From positions 241,659-305,658 of the forward strand of contig NZ_JAAGLY010000010.1 in the NCBI RefSeq assembly GCF_010548375.1: DNA of 64,000 nucleotides, written 5' to 3'. Each line of letters starts with the position of its first letter. Positions within the stretch are counted from its first letter, which is position 1. The position numbers and the translations under genes were made by a program. The stretch comes from Streptomyces sp. SID13726 (GTDB taxonomy: Bacteria > Actinomycetota > Actinomycetes > Streptomycetales > Streptomycetaceae). This document shows, piece after piece, positions 53,047-61,684 of this stretch. The notes beneath the pieces were generated by a model. The model was not told the origin of the DNA. It was given only the letters and a program-made list of their open reading frames with translations, and ran no database searches.

Positions 53047-53086
53047 GGCGTCATCCTGCCGAAGGGGTGCGCTGGGCGCAAAGGCC

Positions 53087-53103
53087 GTTGCACACCCTGC
53101 AAC
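53087..53103. promoter_or_regulatory. 17-bp inverted repeat upstream of eda
   Basis: GTTGCA-CACCC-TGCAAC, perfect 6-bp arms, centred about 49 bp upstream of the minus-strand eda ATG. TTGCA/TGCAA arms are typical of several sugar-acid and Lrp-like regulators. Confidence 0.6.
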
Positions 53104-53109
53104 GCAACC

Positions 53110-53892
53110 TCAGTGGATCTCGTCCACCAGCACATCCAACGCCCACGCCTGCCCCGCCTTCGCGGGCGCCTCCGCCTCCACCACGTACCCGAGCCCGCGC
53201 AGCGCCTCCACCAGCTCGGCCGGGCTCTTCGGCGCGAGGCCCGACGTCAGCAGGCCGCGCACCATCCGCCCCTTCGTCGCCTTGTTGAAGTGGCTGACGA
53301 CCTTCCGGGTCGGCGCGTGCAGCACGCGGACGGTCGCCGTCCGCCCGGCGACCTCGCCCTTCGGCTTCCACGCGGCCGTGTACGCGGAGGACCGCAGGTC
53401 GAGCACGAGCCCGTCCCCGGCCGCCTCGGTGAGCACGGAGGCCATGGGCGCACGCCAGTGCGTGCCCAGCGCCCCGAGCCCGGGCAGCTTCACGCCCATC
53501 GAGCACCGGTAGGAGGGAATCCGGTCGGTCACCCGCACCGCCCCCCACAACCCCGAGAACACCAGCAGCGAACGGCCGGCACGCCGCTTCGCGGCCGTGT
53601 CCAGGGAGGCCAGGTCGAGGGCGTCGTAGAGCACACCGGTGTAGATCTCCCCGGCGGGCCGCGCCCCGGCCGTCCTGAGCTCGACGTTCTTCGCGACCTC
53701 GCCCCGCAGCCCCTCGCTCAGCCCGAGCACCTCGCGCGCCTTCTCCTCGTCCGCGGCGCACAGCTCGACGAGCGCGTCGAGGACCGCCTCCCGGCCCTCG
53801 GTGAGTCCCGGCAGCGACAGCGACTCCAGCTTCAGCGGGGCGCCACGGCCGGAGGACGCCTTGCCTTCGGAGGGAGGCAGCAGGACCAGCAC
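53110..53892 (-). CDS. yaaA: YaaA family protein (peroxide-stress, UPF0246)
   Basis: 260 residues, GTG start with GAAGGAGA upstream. LVLLPPSEGKASSGRG opens the family; ARPAGEIYTGVLYDALDLASL, LLVFSGLWGAVRVTDRIPSYR and the C-terminal SHFNKATKGRMVRGLL (helix-hairpin-helix-like) are characteristic. In Escherichia coli YaaA lowers intracellular free iron damage during peroxide stress. Cytosolic. Separated from eda by 63 bp containing the inverted repeat. Confidence 0.9.
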   Translation of the reverse strand: MLVLLPPSEGKASSGRGAPLKLESLSLPGLTEGREAVLDALVELCAADEEKAREVLGLSEGLRGEVAKNVELRTAGARPAGEIYTGVLYDALDLASLDTAAKRRAGRSLLVFSGLWGAVRVTDRIPSYRCSMGVKLPGLGALGTHWRAPMASVLTEAAGDGLVLDLRSSAYTAAWKPKGEVAGRTATVRVLHAPTRKVVSHFNKATKGRMVRGLLTSGLAPKSPAELVEALRGLGYVVEAEAPAKAGQAWALDVLVDEIH

Positions 53893-53967
53893 GGAAGATC
53901 TCCTTCTGTTGAGCTCCGCCACAGCGTACGGCGTGCCCACCGGTGAGCCCGGACCTACGCTCGCTGT

Positions 53968-55401
53968 ATGCCCCGCCGCCACATCCGGGTGACCGGCGTC
54001 CCCCTCGCGGACGCCTTCACCGCCCTGCGCACCGAACTCGGCGTGCCGTCGGACTTCCCGCCCGAGGTGCTGGCGGAGGCGGCCGGTACACCCCCGCCAA
54101 AGGCGTACGACGACGCCACCGACCTGCCGCTCTTCACCATCGACCCGCCCACCTCCATGGACCTCGACCAGGCCATGCACCTCTCCCGGCGGGGCACCGG
54201 CTACCGCGTCCGGTACGCCATCGCCGACGTCGCCGCCTTCGTCGTACCCGGATCGGCGCTGGACGCGGAGACGCACCGGCGCGTGATGACCCTGTACTTC
54301 CCGGACTCCCGCGTTCCGCTCCATCCGCCGGTGCTCGGCGAGGGTGCCGCGAGCCTGCTCCCGGACCAGGTGCGTCCGGCCGCGCTCTGGACGATCGACC
54401 TCGACGCGGACGGCCGTACGGTCGCCGCCGACGTCCGCCGCGCCCTGGTCCGCAGCCGGGCCAAGCTCGACTACGAGGGTGTGCAGCGGGCGATCAACTC
54501 CGGTACGGCCGAGGAACCGCTTCTCCTGTTGAGGGAGATCGGCGAGGCGCGGGAACGGCTGGAGGCCGAGCGCGGCGGCATCTCCCTGCGGGTCCCCGAG
54601 CAGGAGATCGTCGAACGGGACGGGACGTACGAGCTGACGTACCGCGCCGGGGTGCCCGCCGACGGCTGGAACGCCCAGATCTCCCTGCTCACGGGCATGG
54701 CCGCCGCCGACCTGATGCTGGCGTACGGCACAGGGGTGCTCCGCACGCTCCCCGCGGCCCCCGACGGCGCGGTGGGCCGACTGCGCCGCACCGCGCACGC
54801 CCTGCACATCGACTGGCCGCACCATGTGTCGTACGCGGCGCTGGTGCGTTCGCTGGACCCGCGCGAACCCCGTCATGCGGCCTTCCTCCAGGAGTGCACG
54901 ACCCTGCTGCGGGGCGCGGGCTACACGGTCTTCCGCGACGGCGTGCTCCCGGCCATCACCACCCACGCGGCCGTCGCCGCCCCCTACACCCACTGCACGG
55001 CCCCGCTGCGGCGGCTGGTGGACCGCTACACCTCGGAGATCTGCCTGGCGGTGTCCGAGGGCAAGGCCGTACCGGAGTGGGTGCTCGCGGCTTTCGAGGC
55101 GCTGCCCCGCGAGATGTCCGAGGGCGGCCGGCTCGCCGCGAAGGCCGAGCGGGCGTGCGTGGACATCGTCGAGGCGGCGCTGCTGAAGGACCGGGTGGGG
55201 GAGGTGTTCGAGGGCTGCGTGGTCGAGGTGGAGGAGCACCGGCAGCCGGACGTGGGGACCGTGCAGCTGGAGTCGCCGGCGGTCATCGGGCGGATCGACG
55301 GGGAGGGGCTGGTGCTGGGGGAGCGGCTGCGGGTGCGGGTCGTCCGGTCCGACCCGGGTACGTCTGCGGGGGTCGCGAAGGTGCGCTTCGCGCCTGCTTG
55401 A
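53968..55401 (+). CDS. RNB-domain exoribonuclease (RNase II/R type)
   Basis: 477 residues, ATG start. The catalytic RNB core spans most of the protein: TIDPPTSMDLDQAMHL (metal Asp cluster), IADVAAFVVPGS, LYFPDSRVPLHPPVLGEGAASLLPDQ, and the C-terminal ITTHAAVAAPYTHCTAPLRRLVDRY. No cold-shock or S1 domain is obvious beyond a short OB-like tail, so it is the compact actinobacterial form. Digests RNA 3' to 5'. Its last 119 bp overlap antisense with the next gene. Confidence 0.9.
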   Translation: MPRRHIRVTGVPLADAFTALRTELGVPSDFPPEVLAEAAGTPPPKAYDDATDLPLFTIDPPTSMDLDQAMHLSRRGTGYRVRYAIADVAAFVVPGSALDAETHRRVMTLYFPDSRVPLHPPVLGEGAASLLPDQVRPAALWTIDLDADGRTVAADVRRALVRSRAKLDYEGVQRAINSGTAEEPLLLLREIGEARERLEAERGGISLRVPEQEIVERDGTYELTYRAGVPADGWNAQISLLTGMAAADLMLAYGTGVLRTLPAAPDGAVGRLRRTAHALHIDWPHHVSYAALVRSLDPREPRHAAFLQECTTLLRGAGYTVFRDGVLPAITTHAAVAAPYTHCTAPLRRLVDRYTSEICLAVSEGKAVPEWVLAAFEALPREMSEGGRLAAKAERACVDIVEAALLKDRVGEVFEGCVVEVEEHRQPDVGTVQLESPAVIGRIDGEGLVLGERLRVRVVRSDPGTSAGVAKVRFAPA

Positions 55402-55957
55402 TCGCCTGTACGAGGCGGTCGGCGTCGTCGGCGTGGAAGCGGACGGTGTGGATGTCCCGGCGGCGGCCGAGGAAGGTGAAGTGGGCGACCGGCTGGGCCA
55501 GTTGGAGGGTGAGGGAGGTCTGGGAGCCGACGGGCAGGTCGAGTTCGCCGGTGCCGCGGGTGTCATGAGTGGCGCGCAACTCCCGTCGTACGCCCTGCAC
55601 TTGGTGGAGCGGAATCCGCAGGTCGACGTGCACACCCCGCCGGATCCGCAGCTCCTCGGCGTCCAGCAGATGCGGCCGGACCACGTTCGCCGCGTGCAGC
55701 CCGACGACGAACGCGACGGTGTACACGTCCAGGAAGAGCACGACCCGGTGCACGGCCGGCAGATCACGCAGCAGCACGGACATGGTCAGCGTCTCGACCA
55801 GGCACACGAACGCGAACCCGAACATCACCGGGCCCTGACCGCGGGCGTACCCGAAGGCGGTCCCGCCCTCCGTCCCATGCGACCTGCGGGCCATCCAGAG
55901 ACCGAGGCTGACGAACAGCCGCAGCTCGTGCCGGAGGAGAACGCAAGCGGTCCTCAC
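55283..55957 (-). CDS. two- or three-helix membrane protein with PH-like domain, unknown function
   Basis: 224 residues, GTG start overlapping the MerR stop (GTGA). Two clear hydrophobic stretches (PVMFGFAFVCLVETLTMSVLL and VVLFLDVYTVAFVVGLHAANVV), then a beta-rich part (ELRIRRGVHVDLRIPLHQVQGVRREL...DIHTVRFHADDADRLVQAIKQ) like bacterial PH domains. Its final ~40 codons are antisense to the exoribonuclease gene and Pro/Ala-rich, so the real stop could be less conserved. Probably co-transcribed with the MerR gene. Confidence 0.75.
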   Translation of the reverse strand: MRTACVLLRHELRLFVSLGLWMARRSHGTEGGTAFGYARGQGPVMFGFAFVCLVETLTMSVLLRDLPAVHRVVLFLDVYTVAFVVGLHAANVVRPHLLDAEELRIRRGVHVDLRIPLHQVQGVRRELRATHDTRGTGELDLPVGSQTSLTLQLAQPVAHFTFLGRRRDIHTVRFHADDADRLVQAIKQARSAPSRPPQTYPGRTGRPAPAAAPPAPAPPRRSAR

Positions 55958-56670
55958 GGCTGTCGCTGCCTCTGCACGAGAATCCGCAGCGCACGCCGGA
56001 CCGCCTCCGCCTGGGCGGGGGCGAAGTCCCGTGCATCCGGCAGGAGTTCGGGCGGGGTGAAGTCGGCGAGACGGCTGGCGGCCCTGTCGATGCGGGGGTC
56101 GTCCAGGGGCGCGTCGGCTAGGGCGTCGAGAAGGCCGTAGACCTCGTTGGCGCGGGCGACGCCTTCGGGGGACCGGGCGACGGCGTGCAACGCCGCCATC
56201 AGGCGCTCGCGTTCCGCGGGCGAGGCGGCGGTCTCGATGAGTGCGAGGACCTCGCGGTCCTTGGTGGCCATGGGGGAGTCGGAGAGCGGCGTCAACTCGC
56301 TGAACAGAATGGCGAGTTCAGGCGACACCGGCCCCTCGGCGGGCAGCGGGCCGGCCGCCAGCAGTGCTCGCAGCCGACTGCGCCGCTCCCGGATGGCGGC
56401 CTCCTGCCGGGCGAGATCCTCGTCCAGCTCGCCGAGCACCTCGACGAGATCCTTCCCGGCGTCCTCGGCGAGCACGTCCTTGATCTCGGCCAGCCCGAGC
56501 CCCAGCTCCGCCAGCCGTCGGATCCGGGCGAGCGTGACGGCGTGCCGCAGCGAGTAGTCCCGGTAGCCGTTGCTCAGCCGCTCCGGTTCCGGCAGCAGCC
56601 CCTGCTGGTGGTAGTGGCGCACGGCCCGCGTGGTGACGCCGACGGTGGCGGCGAGTTCTCCGATCCGCAT
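55954..56670 (-). CDS. MerR-family regulator
   Basis: 238 residues, ATG start. MRIGELAATVGVTTRAVRHYHQQGLLPEPERLSNGYRDYSLRHAVTLARIRRLAELGLGLAEIKDVL is the MerR winged helix plus hinge; a long dimer coiled coil and a C-terminal helical domain (SPMATKDREVLALIETAASPAERERLMAALHAVARSP) follow. No metal-binding cysteines, so a ligand-type effector is expected. Coupled to the membrane protein gene downstream. Confidence 0.9.
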   Translation of the reverse strand: MRIGELAATVGVTTRAVRHYHQQGLLPEPERLSNGYRDYSLRHAVTLARIRRLAELGLGLAEIKDVLAEDAGKDLVEVLGELDEDLARQEAAIRERRSRLRALLAAGPLPAEGPVSPELAILFSELTPLSDSPMATKDREVLALIETAASPAERERLMAALHAVARSPEGVARANEVYGLLDALADAPLDDPRIDRAASRLADFTPPELLPDARDFAPAQAEAVRRALRILVQRQRQP

Positions 56671-56834
56671 GGGGACAGTAGAGACGTTGACGTTGCGGCA
56701 GGGTCAAGGGGCGGGGGCGGTGGGCGGGGTCGGCGGGCACCCTTCCCTTTGGAGGCCGCGGATGGAGGCCGAGGACTTTCTCCGGCCGCCGAGGCGTTGC
56801 ACCCTGAGGACGAGGGACAGGGGGCGGCGGGCGC

Positions 56835-57653
56835 ATGGAACAGGCACTGTGGACGAGGGCGCGGCTGGGGCGCTGCGGTCCGCCGCTCGATCTCCTCACC
56901 GCCCGCTTCGACCGCCACGTCTACGCCCCGCACGCCCACGACGAGTACACGATCGGCGTCTGCGTCGGCGGGTCGGAGGTCATCGACTACCGGGGCGGGC
57001 ACATCCGTACCGGTCCGGGATCGATCGTGGTGCTGGCTCCGGGGGAGATGCACACGGGCGGTCCGGGGACGGCGACGGAGGGGTACGCGTACCGGGCGCT
57101 GTACGCGGCGCCGGCCCTGCTGACCGATGCCTCTCCGGTCGCTCCCCATTTCCGGGACCCCCTCCTCGACGACCCGGAACTGGCCGCGGCCCTCGTCTCC
57201 GCCCACTGCGAACTCAGCGTCTGCCCCGACCCGTTGGAGGCGGAGTCCCGCTTCCCCTGGCTCCTGGCGGCCCTGGCCTGCCGCCACTCGACGGCCCGGG
57301 TGGCGACCTGCGTGATCCCCGGAGCGGAGGCCGTGGCGAGAGCCGTACGCGACCGCCTGGCCGACGAGTTGCTGTCCCCTCCCGCCCTCGCCGACCTGGC
57401 CGCCGACCTGGGGTTGTCCCGCTACCAACTCCTCCGGGCCTTCCGTACGACGATGGGGATACCGCCGTACGCCTGGCTGGCCCAGTACCGGGTCGGCAGG
57501 GCCAGGGGGCTCCTGGAATCCGGTCTGCGCCCCTCGGAGGTGGCCGCCCTGGTGGGCTTCGCGGACCAGGCACACCTGACGCGCTGGTTCCGCCGTGTGC
57601 TGGGGGTGACCCCGGCGGCGTACCGCAACAGCGTTCAAGACGGAAGCCGCTGA
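56835..57653 (+). CDS. AraC-family regulator with cupin-like sensor domain
   Basis: 272 residues, ATG start. The N-terminal cupin (HVYAPHAHDEYTIGVCVGGSEVIDYRGGH, then PGSIVVLAPGEMHTGGP) has the usual His cluster. The C-terminal double HTH (LADLAADLGLSRYQLLRAFRTTMGIPPYAWLAQYRVGRARGLLESG; PSEVAALVGFADQAHLTRWFRRVLGVTPAAYR) is complete. The EamA exporter gene begins 19 bp downstream and is the likely target, as in other AraC/EamA pairs. Confidence 0.9.
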   Translation: MEQALWTRARLGRCGPPLDLLTARFDRHVYAPHAHDEYTIGVCVGGSEVIDYRGGHIRTGPGSIVVLAPGEMHTGGPGTATEGYAYRALYAAPALLTDASPVAPHFRDPLLDDPELAAALVSAHCELSVCPDPLEAESRFPWLLAALACRHSTARVATCVIPGAEAVARAVRDRLADELLSPPALADLAADLGLSRYQLLRAFRTTMGIPPYAWLAQYRVGRARGLLESGLRPSEVAALVGFADQAHLTRWFRRVLGVTPAAYRNSVQDGSR

Positions 57654-57672
57654 CTCCGCCGACGATGTCCGC

Positions 57673-58674
57673 ATGACTGCACGCGGCTGGTTCCTGTTCT
57701 CCCTGATGGGAGTGGTGTGGGGCATCCCCTACCTGATGATCAAAGTGGCGGTGGACGCCCCGCTGTCGGCCCCGTTCGTGGTGTTCGTACGCTGCGCCGT
57801 GGGCGCGCTGCTCCTGTTGCCGTTCGCTATCCGTCAGGGTGGTCTGTCCTCGACCGTACGGTCGCACTGGCGCCCCATGCTGGCCTTCGCGGTCATCGAG
57901 ATCATGGGTCCCTGGTACACGCTGACGGACGCCGAACGGCACCTGTCCAGCTCGACGGCGGGCCTGCTGATAGCGGGCGTACCGATCGTCGGGGTGGTCC
58001 TGGCCCGCTTCTTCGGGGACACGGAGCGGCTGGGCGTGCGGCGGGTGACGGGCCTGGCGCTGGGCCTGGCGGGCGTCGGCGTGCTGACGGTCCCGCATCT
58101 GACGGGAGGGGACGCGAAGTCGATGGCGGAGGTGCTGGTGACGGTGGTGGGGTACGCGACGGCGCCCCTGATCGCCGCGCGCCACCTGAAGGACGTACCG
58201 TCCCTCCAGCTCACGGCGCCCTGCCTGGCCCTGGCGGCGCTGGTGTACGCCCCGGCGGCGGCCGTGACCTGGCCTTCTTCCGTCCCCTCGGCCTCGGTCC
58301 TGGCGTCGCTGGCCGGTCTGGGGGTGATCTGCACGGCGGTGGCGTTCGTCGCCTTCCTGGAACTGATCAAGGAGGTCGGCCCGACGAGGGCGACGGTGAT
58401 CACGTACGTCAACCCGGCGGTGGCGGTGGTGGCGGGGGTCCTGTTCCTGGGGGAGTCGCTCACTGTGAGCGTGGGCCTGGCCTTCGCCCTGATCCTGACG
58501 GGCTCGGTCCTGGCCACGGCGGGCCCGGTTCGCCTGACCGCCGAACCGTCCTGCCCCGAGTCCCCGGTAACATGGTCCGCACGGCAGACGAGCCGGGCGG
58601 GCGGCCGCGTGGAATCCCCTCACGGGGGACTCCCCGAGGAACGTCCGGGCTCCACAGGGCAGGGTGATGGCTAA
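57673..58674 (+). CDS. EamA/DMT-family transporter whose 3' end overlaps rnpB
   Basis: 333 residues, ATG start. Ten hydrophobic helices with two EamA repeats (WGIPYLMIKVAVDAPLSAPFVVFVRCAVGALLLLP; YVNPAVAVVAGVLFLGESLTVSVGLAFALILTGSVL). A drug/metabolite exporter, substrate unknown. The last ~45 residues (from LTAEPSCPESP) are hydrophilic and encoded inside the RNase P RNA promoter and 5' part; the reading frame ends 92 nt into rnpB. Possibly the original stop was lost, or this end is simply tolerated. Confidence 0.88.
   Translation: MTARGWFLFSLMGVVWGIPYLMIKVAVDAPLSAPFVVFVRCAVGALLLLPFAIRQGGLSSTVRSHWRPMLAFAVIEIMGPWYTLTDAERHLSSSTAGLLIAGVPIVGVVLARFFGDTERLGVRRVTGLALGLAGVGVLTVPHLTGGDAKSMAEVLVTVVGYATAPLIAARHLKDVPSLQLTAPCLALAALVYAPAAAVTWPSSVPSASVLASLAGLGVICTAVAFVAFLELIKEVGPTRATVITYVNPAVAVVAGVLFLGESLTVSVGLAFALILTGSVLATAGPVRLTAEPSCPESPVTWSARQTSRAGGRVESPHGGLPEERPGSTGQGDG
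58568..58573 (+). promoter_or_regulatory. -10-like hexamer of rnpB inside the EamA gene
   Basis: TAACAT lies ten bases before the predicted rnpB 5' end. A good -35 at 17-18 bp distance is not obvious. Confidence 0.45.
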
Positions 58675-58995
58675 CGGCCACCCGGGGTGACCCGCGGGAC
58701 AGTGCCACAGAAAACAGACCGCCGGGGACCTCGGTCCCCGGTAAGGGTGAAACGGTGGTGTAAGAGACCACCAGCGCCTGAGGCGACTCAGGCGGCTAGG
58801 TAAACCCCACCCGGAGCAAGGTCAAAAGGGAGCGCCTTGGCGCTCCTGCGCGGACGTTCGAGGGCTGCCCGCCCGAGTCCGCGGGTAGACCGCATGAGGC
58901 CGGCGGCAACGCCGGTCCTAGATGGATGGCCGTCGCCGAGGGGTTCGCGAGAACCCCCCGGAACAGAACCCGGCGTACAGCCCGACTCGTCTGCC
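58583..58995 (+). ncRNA. rnpB: RNase P RNA
   Basis: About 413 nt. The ends GGCAGACGAG and CTCGTCTGCC pair perfectly as P1. Conserved core pieces are present: GGAACGTCCGGGCTCCACAG-type block near 58636, ACAGAAAACAGACCGCC, GTAAGGGTGAAACGGTGGTG, GTAAACCCCACCCGGAGCAA, and AGATGGATGGCCGTCG near the 3' half. Bacterial A-type. It processes the 5' ends of tRNA precursors with RnpA. Ends were set by the P1 helix. Confidence 0.96.
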
Positions 58996-59273
58996 GCTCT
59001 TTATTTCCGCAGGTCAGAGGCCATGTTTTCTCGCTGAATAAACTGGCCGGCCCGAATCCGGGTCGAATTCGGGCCGTTCGGCTGGGTGACAGTGTGGCGA
59101 TATACGGCTCGTATTGTCCATCCTGTACGGCAGATAAGGGGCGTGGTGGGCATATGGGGCACCTGTCGGGTGCAGGGTGCGACCCCTAGTCAGTGGCCAG
59201 CGAGTTGGGACGCTTCGAACGTCTTCGAAAGTATCGTCCGGTGTGTCTCCCTGCTGGCGGGACTGGGTGCAGG
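58996..59273. other. 278-bp region after rnpB
   Basis: No gene supported. A 9-bp stem GGCCCGAAT/ATTCGGGCC (59049-59075) may terminate rnpB. TTCGAACGTCTTCGAA near 59215 is a short dyad. GC content is lower than in the preceding 58 kb, marking the change to accessory DNA. Confidence 0.5.
59049..59075 (+). terminator. hairpin downstream of rnpB
   Basis: Perfect 9-bp stem with a 9-nt loop, 53 bp after the rnpB 3' end. Confidence 0.5.
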
Positions 59274-60398
59274 TTATTCCGTCCGCTGTGACTCGCTGGT
59301 GGATCCGCTTTCTGGGGGTGCTTGCTTCACGCGTTGTGCTGTGTCGAGGTTTACCTCGATCGTCAGGTTCTCGCGGTTGTCGTTGATCCTCGCGGCGAGT
59401 GCCTGGATGGAGGTGGCGTCGAACCGGTATCGCGGTGGCCAGTCGAGTATGGGATTGGCCGGCGGCCAAATCGGCACGACAGAACCGTGAAAGTCCTCTA
59501 GGGGAGCGAGGTCTCCATCGAGGAAGGGGATGAGGACCTGGAACGCGACCTTGACCACTGAGAAGGTGACGCACAGGCCGAGGAAGTCGTCACTTGAATC
59601 GTTCATCGGCATGTAGATCGGGCGCGACACCACAGCCAGCGGGTTTACGTCGTGGTACGCGGCGATCCAGACCCGCATCCCGTGGTGCGGTTGGCGGAAG
59701 ACCTCCAGGCTCTGCCCGGCGCCGTGAGGAACGATGCTGCTGCCTATCGCATCAAAGAGGATGGCCATCTTGGCGGCCCACAGGGCGAGCCGGCCTTGGG
59801 CGTGCTCGTCCAGCGATCTCACGTGGAAGAACATCGGGACGAGGATGTCCTTGACGTCGTTCTCCAGCGTTGACATCCAAGTGTTGTTGCAGTGTTGGCA
59901 GACAGGTGTTGTCGGCCAGTTGATACGCCGCCGATGGGGATCCGAGCTCCGCACGCCGTGGCGCTTCATCTCGCGCACGAGCCACTTGGGGTAGATGTCC
60001 TCGTCGGTGGGCTGGGCGTGTGGGTCCTGGCAGAAGGGGCAGCGGCCTGGTGGGGCCATCCAGTTCGTGTGGGCCTGGCCTTCGAGAATCGTGTCGATAT
60101 CCATCGTGGTCAGGATGTCGGCCAGTTGGGCTCTGCCCGCGCGGAGGAGTTGGACAGCCGTTCCGAGGCAAGCGCGGTGAGCCGCCCCCAACATATAGAG
60201 CGGTTCGTCGTTCGGTGGTGGAAGGGGATCCGAGAACATGCGTCCTATGTCGACGCGTGTTCCGATCAACCAGCTCCCAGAGCGCGTGCCGCCGATCTCC
60301 ACCCATGAGTCGCGGGCGCGCTTGACGAGCTCGCCGCAACCAGCGAGGCAGTCCAGCCTGCGCCAGTCCCAACTCCATGAATTCCATGCAGTCGCCAT
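59274..60398 (-). CDS. HNH-endonuclease-like zinc-binding protein, unknown function
   Basis: 374 residues from ATG at MATAWNSWSWDW; an upstream start at 60464 is possible. A central block CPFCQDPHAQPTDEDIYPKWLVREM...CQHCNNTWMSTLEND has two CxxC pairs and the P-K-W-L and CN-W spacing of HNH-type nucleases of the EHxxPxWL family, but Asp stands where the first His is expected. The remainder (LWAAKMAILFDAIGSSIVP, VWIAAYHDVNPLAV) is unrecognised. Less GC-rich than the core genes and beside insertion sequences, so probably acquired. A defence or mobile-element role is possible but not shown. Confidence 0.65.
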   Translation of the reverse strand: MATAWNSWSWDWRRLDCLAGCGELVKRARDSWVEIGGTRSGSWLIGTRVDIGRMFSDPLPPPNDEPLYMLGAAHRACLGTAVQLLRAGRAQLADILTTMDIDTILEGQAHTNWMAPPGRCPFCQDPHAQPTDEDIYPKWLVREMKRHGVRSSDPHRRRINWPTTPVCQHCNNTWMSTLENDVKDILVPMFFHVRSLDEHAQGRLALWAAKMAILFDAIGSSIVPHGAGQSLEVFRQPHHGMRVWIAAYHDVNPLAVVSRPIYMPMNDSSDDFLGLCVTFSVVKVAFQVLIPFLDGDLAPLEDFHGSVVPIWPPANPILDWPPRYRFDATSIQALAARINDNRENLTIEVNLDTAQRVKQAPPESGSTSESQRTE

Positions 60399-60665
60399 GG
60401 CTAAGCGTGACAGGGGTTGAGCTGATCTGTCCCGAAGATTTCTGCTGACAGCATTTGCCCGCAAGCCGAATCCGAAAGGCGGCAGAGCTTCAGTGCCTGC
60501 CAGCAGCGGTGTGGGGCAGTCGACACCTATCGGCAGCCGGGCGTGGTGCCAAGGTCGCGTAGCTGGCGGCGAGGTAAGCGGCAGGGATGGGACATGCCCA
60601 GAATTGCTCGGACGTGACCCACCGGCTGGCGCTTGGTAGTTAGTGATCGGGTTTTTGACGCCGCT
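60399..60665. other. 267-bp region between HNH-like gene and IS5-type element
   Basis: No gene seen. Lower in GC; no similarity to the IS256 remnant on the far side of the IS5-type element, so the two flanks were probably not contiguous before. Confidence 0.45.
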
Positions 60666-61547
60666 CAGTGAGCCTTTTCAGCGGTGCCGCTCCAGGGTGA
60701 GGATGGCGGCTGCGATTGACGACATGCGGTTGGGACTGCACCGGGCTTTGCGGAAGATCCGCCAGGACTTCAGGCGTGCGACGCCGCGCTCGACCGGGGC
60801 GCGTGCTGCCGACAGCGCGTGGTTGACGGTGTGCTGGGTTGGTGTGAGGCCGCGGCCTGGTGGGCGTCTGCGTGGTGTTGTCACCCATGGGCCGGCTCCG
60901 ATGTAGGCGCGGTCGGCGAGGATCGGGATGCCCTGGCGTTCGCAGATTCGGATGATCCGGTGAGTGCGGGCCGCGGTCAGGTCGTGCGCGCGGCCGGGCA
61001 GTGCGGGCGAGATCCACAGCAGTCGTCCGGTCGGATCGGTCACCACCTGCACGTTCACGCCGTGGCGTCGGTGTTTTTGGGAGAAGTCGGCCCGGCTGTC
61101 GCCCACCCGGTCGCACTCGGCGAGGGTGCCGTCCAGCAGGACGTAGTCGGGGTCGGCCTCGCGCAGGCTCCGCAGGAGCCCGGGTGCGCGGTCGGCGAGC
61201 AGGCTGATGACAGCTGCCGTGTAGGCGTGGGCGGTGCCGACGGAGATGCCGAAGCCCGCCGCGAGTTGGGCGAGGGTGTCGTGGCGGCGCAGGTACACCA
61301 GGGCGACCAGCGCACGCTGGTGCGGCGGGAGTTTGCACCGTCGGTCACCCTCGCGGGTGACGATGAGCAGGGTTACCCACTCGACCAGGGCGTGCGGCAG
61401 GTCGAGTGCGGCATGATACGGAACCAACGCGGCTCCTGTGCCTGTGGGTTGAGACTTCGAACACCTCCCCCAACGGCACGGGAGCCTCGTGCGTTGCGCA
61501 CGCCACCCGCGTCACCCGATCGATGGCCGAGCTGAAATGGCTCACTG
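60666..61547 (-). mobile_element. IS5-family insertion sequence (882 bp)
   Basis: Terminal inverted repeats CAGTGAGCCTTTTCAGC (60666-60682) and, on the minus strand, CAGTGAGCCATTTCAGC (61547-61531): 16 of 17 identical. GCT flanks both ends as a possible 3-bp target duplication. One minus-strand transposase gene fills most of it. Confidence 0.82.
60678..61427 (-). CDS. IS5-family transposase (DDE_Tnp_4 type)
   Basis: 249 residues from a TTG. N-terminal helix-turn-helix (CKLPPHQRALVALVYLRRHDTLAQLAAGFGISVGTAHAYTAAV) precedes the DDE core: first Asp in YVLLDGTLAECDRV, second in PGRAHDLTAAR or ILADRAYIGAG, and Glu in ARAPVERGVARLKSWRIF. The fold and length agree with complete small IS5-group transposases, so it may be active. 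Cut-and-paste movement of the surrounding element. Confidence 0.88.
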   Translation of the reverse strand: MVPYHAALDLPHALVEWVTLLIVTREGDRRCKLPPHQRALVALVYLRRHDTLAQLAAGFGISVGTAHAYTAAVISLLADRAPGLLRSLREADPDYVLLDGTLAECDRVGDSRADFSQKHRRHGVNVQVVTDPTGRLLWISPALPGRAHDLTAARTHRIIRICERQGIPILADRAYIGAGPWVTTPRRRPPGRGLTPTQHTVNHALSAARAPVERGVARLKSWRIFRKARCSPNRMSSIAAAILTLERHR

Positions 61548-61684
61548 GCTGCACATCCTCACCGAGATCAAGAACCGCGGCGTGAGCGATGTGCTGATGC
61601 TGGTCTGCGACGGACTCAAGGGCCTGCCCGAGGCGGTGGAGACGGTCTGGCCGCGGACGATCGTGCAGACCTGCGTGGTCCACC

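Noticed and set aside
59086..59490. Plus-strand open frame of 134 codons after rnpB
   Set aside because: Half of it is antisense to the HNH-like gene and no domain or ribosome-binding site supports it.
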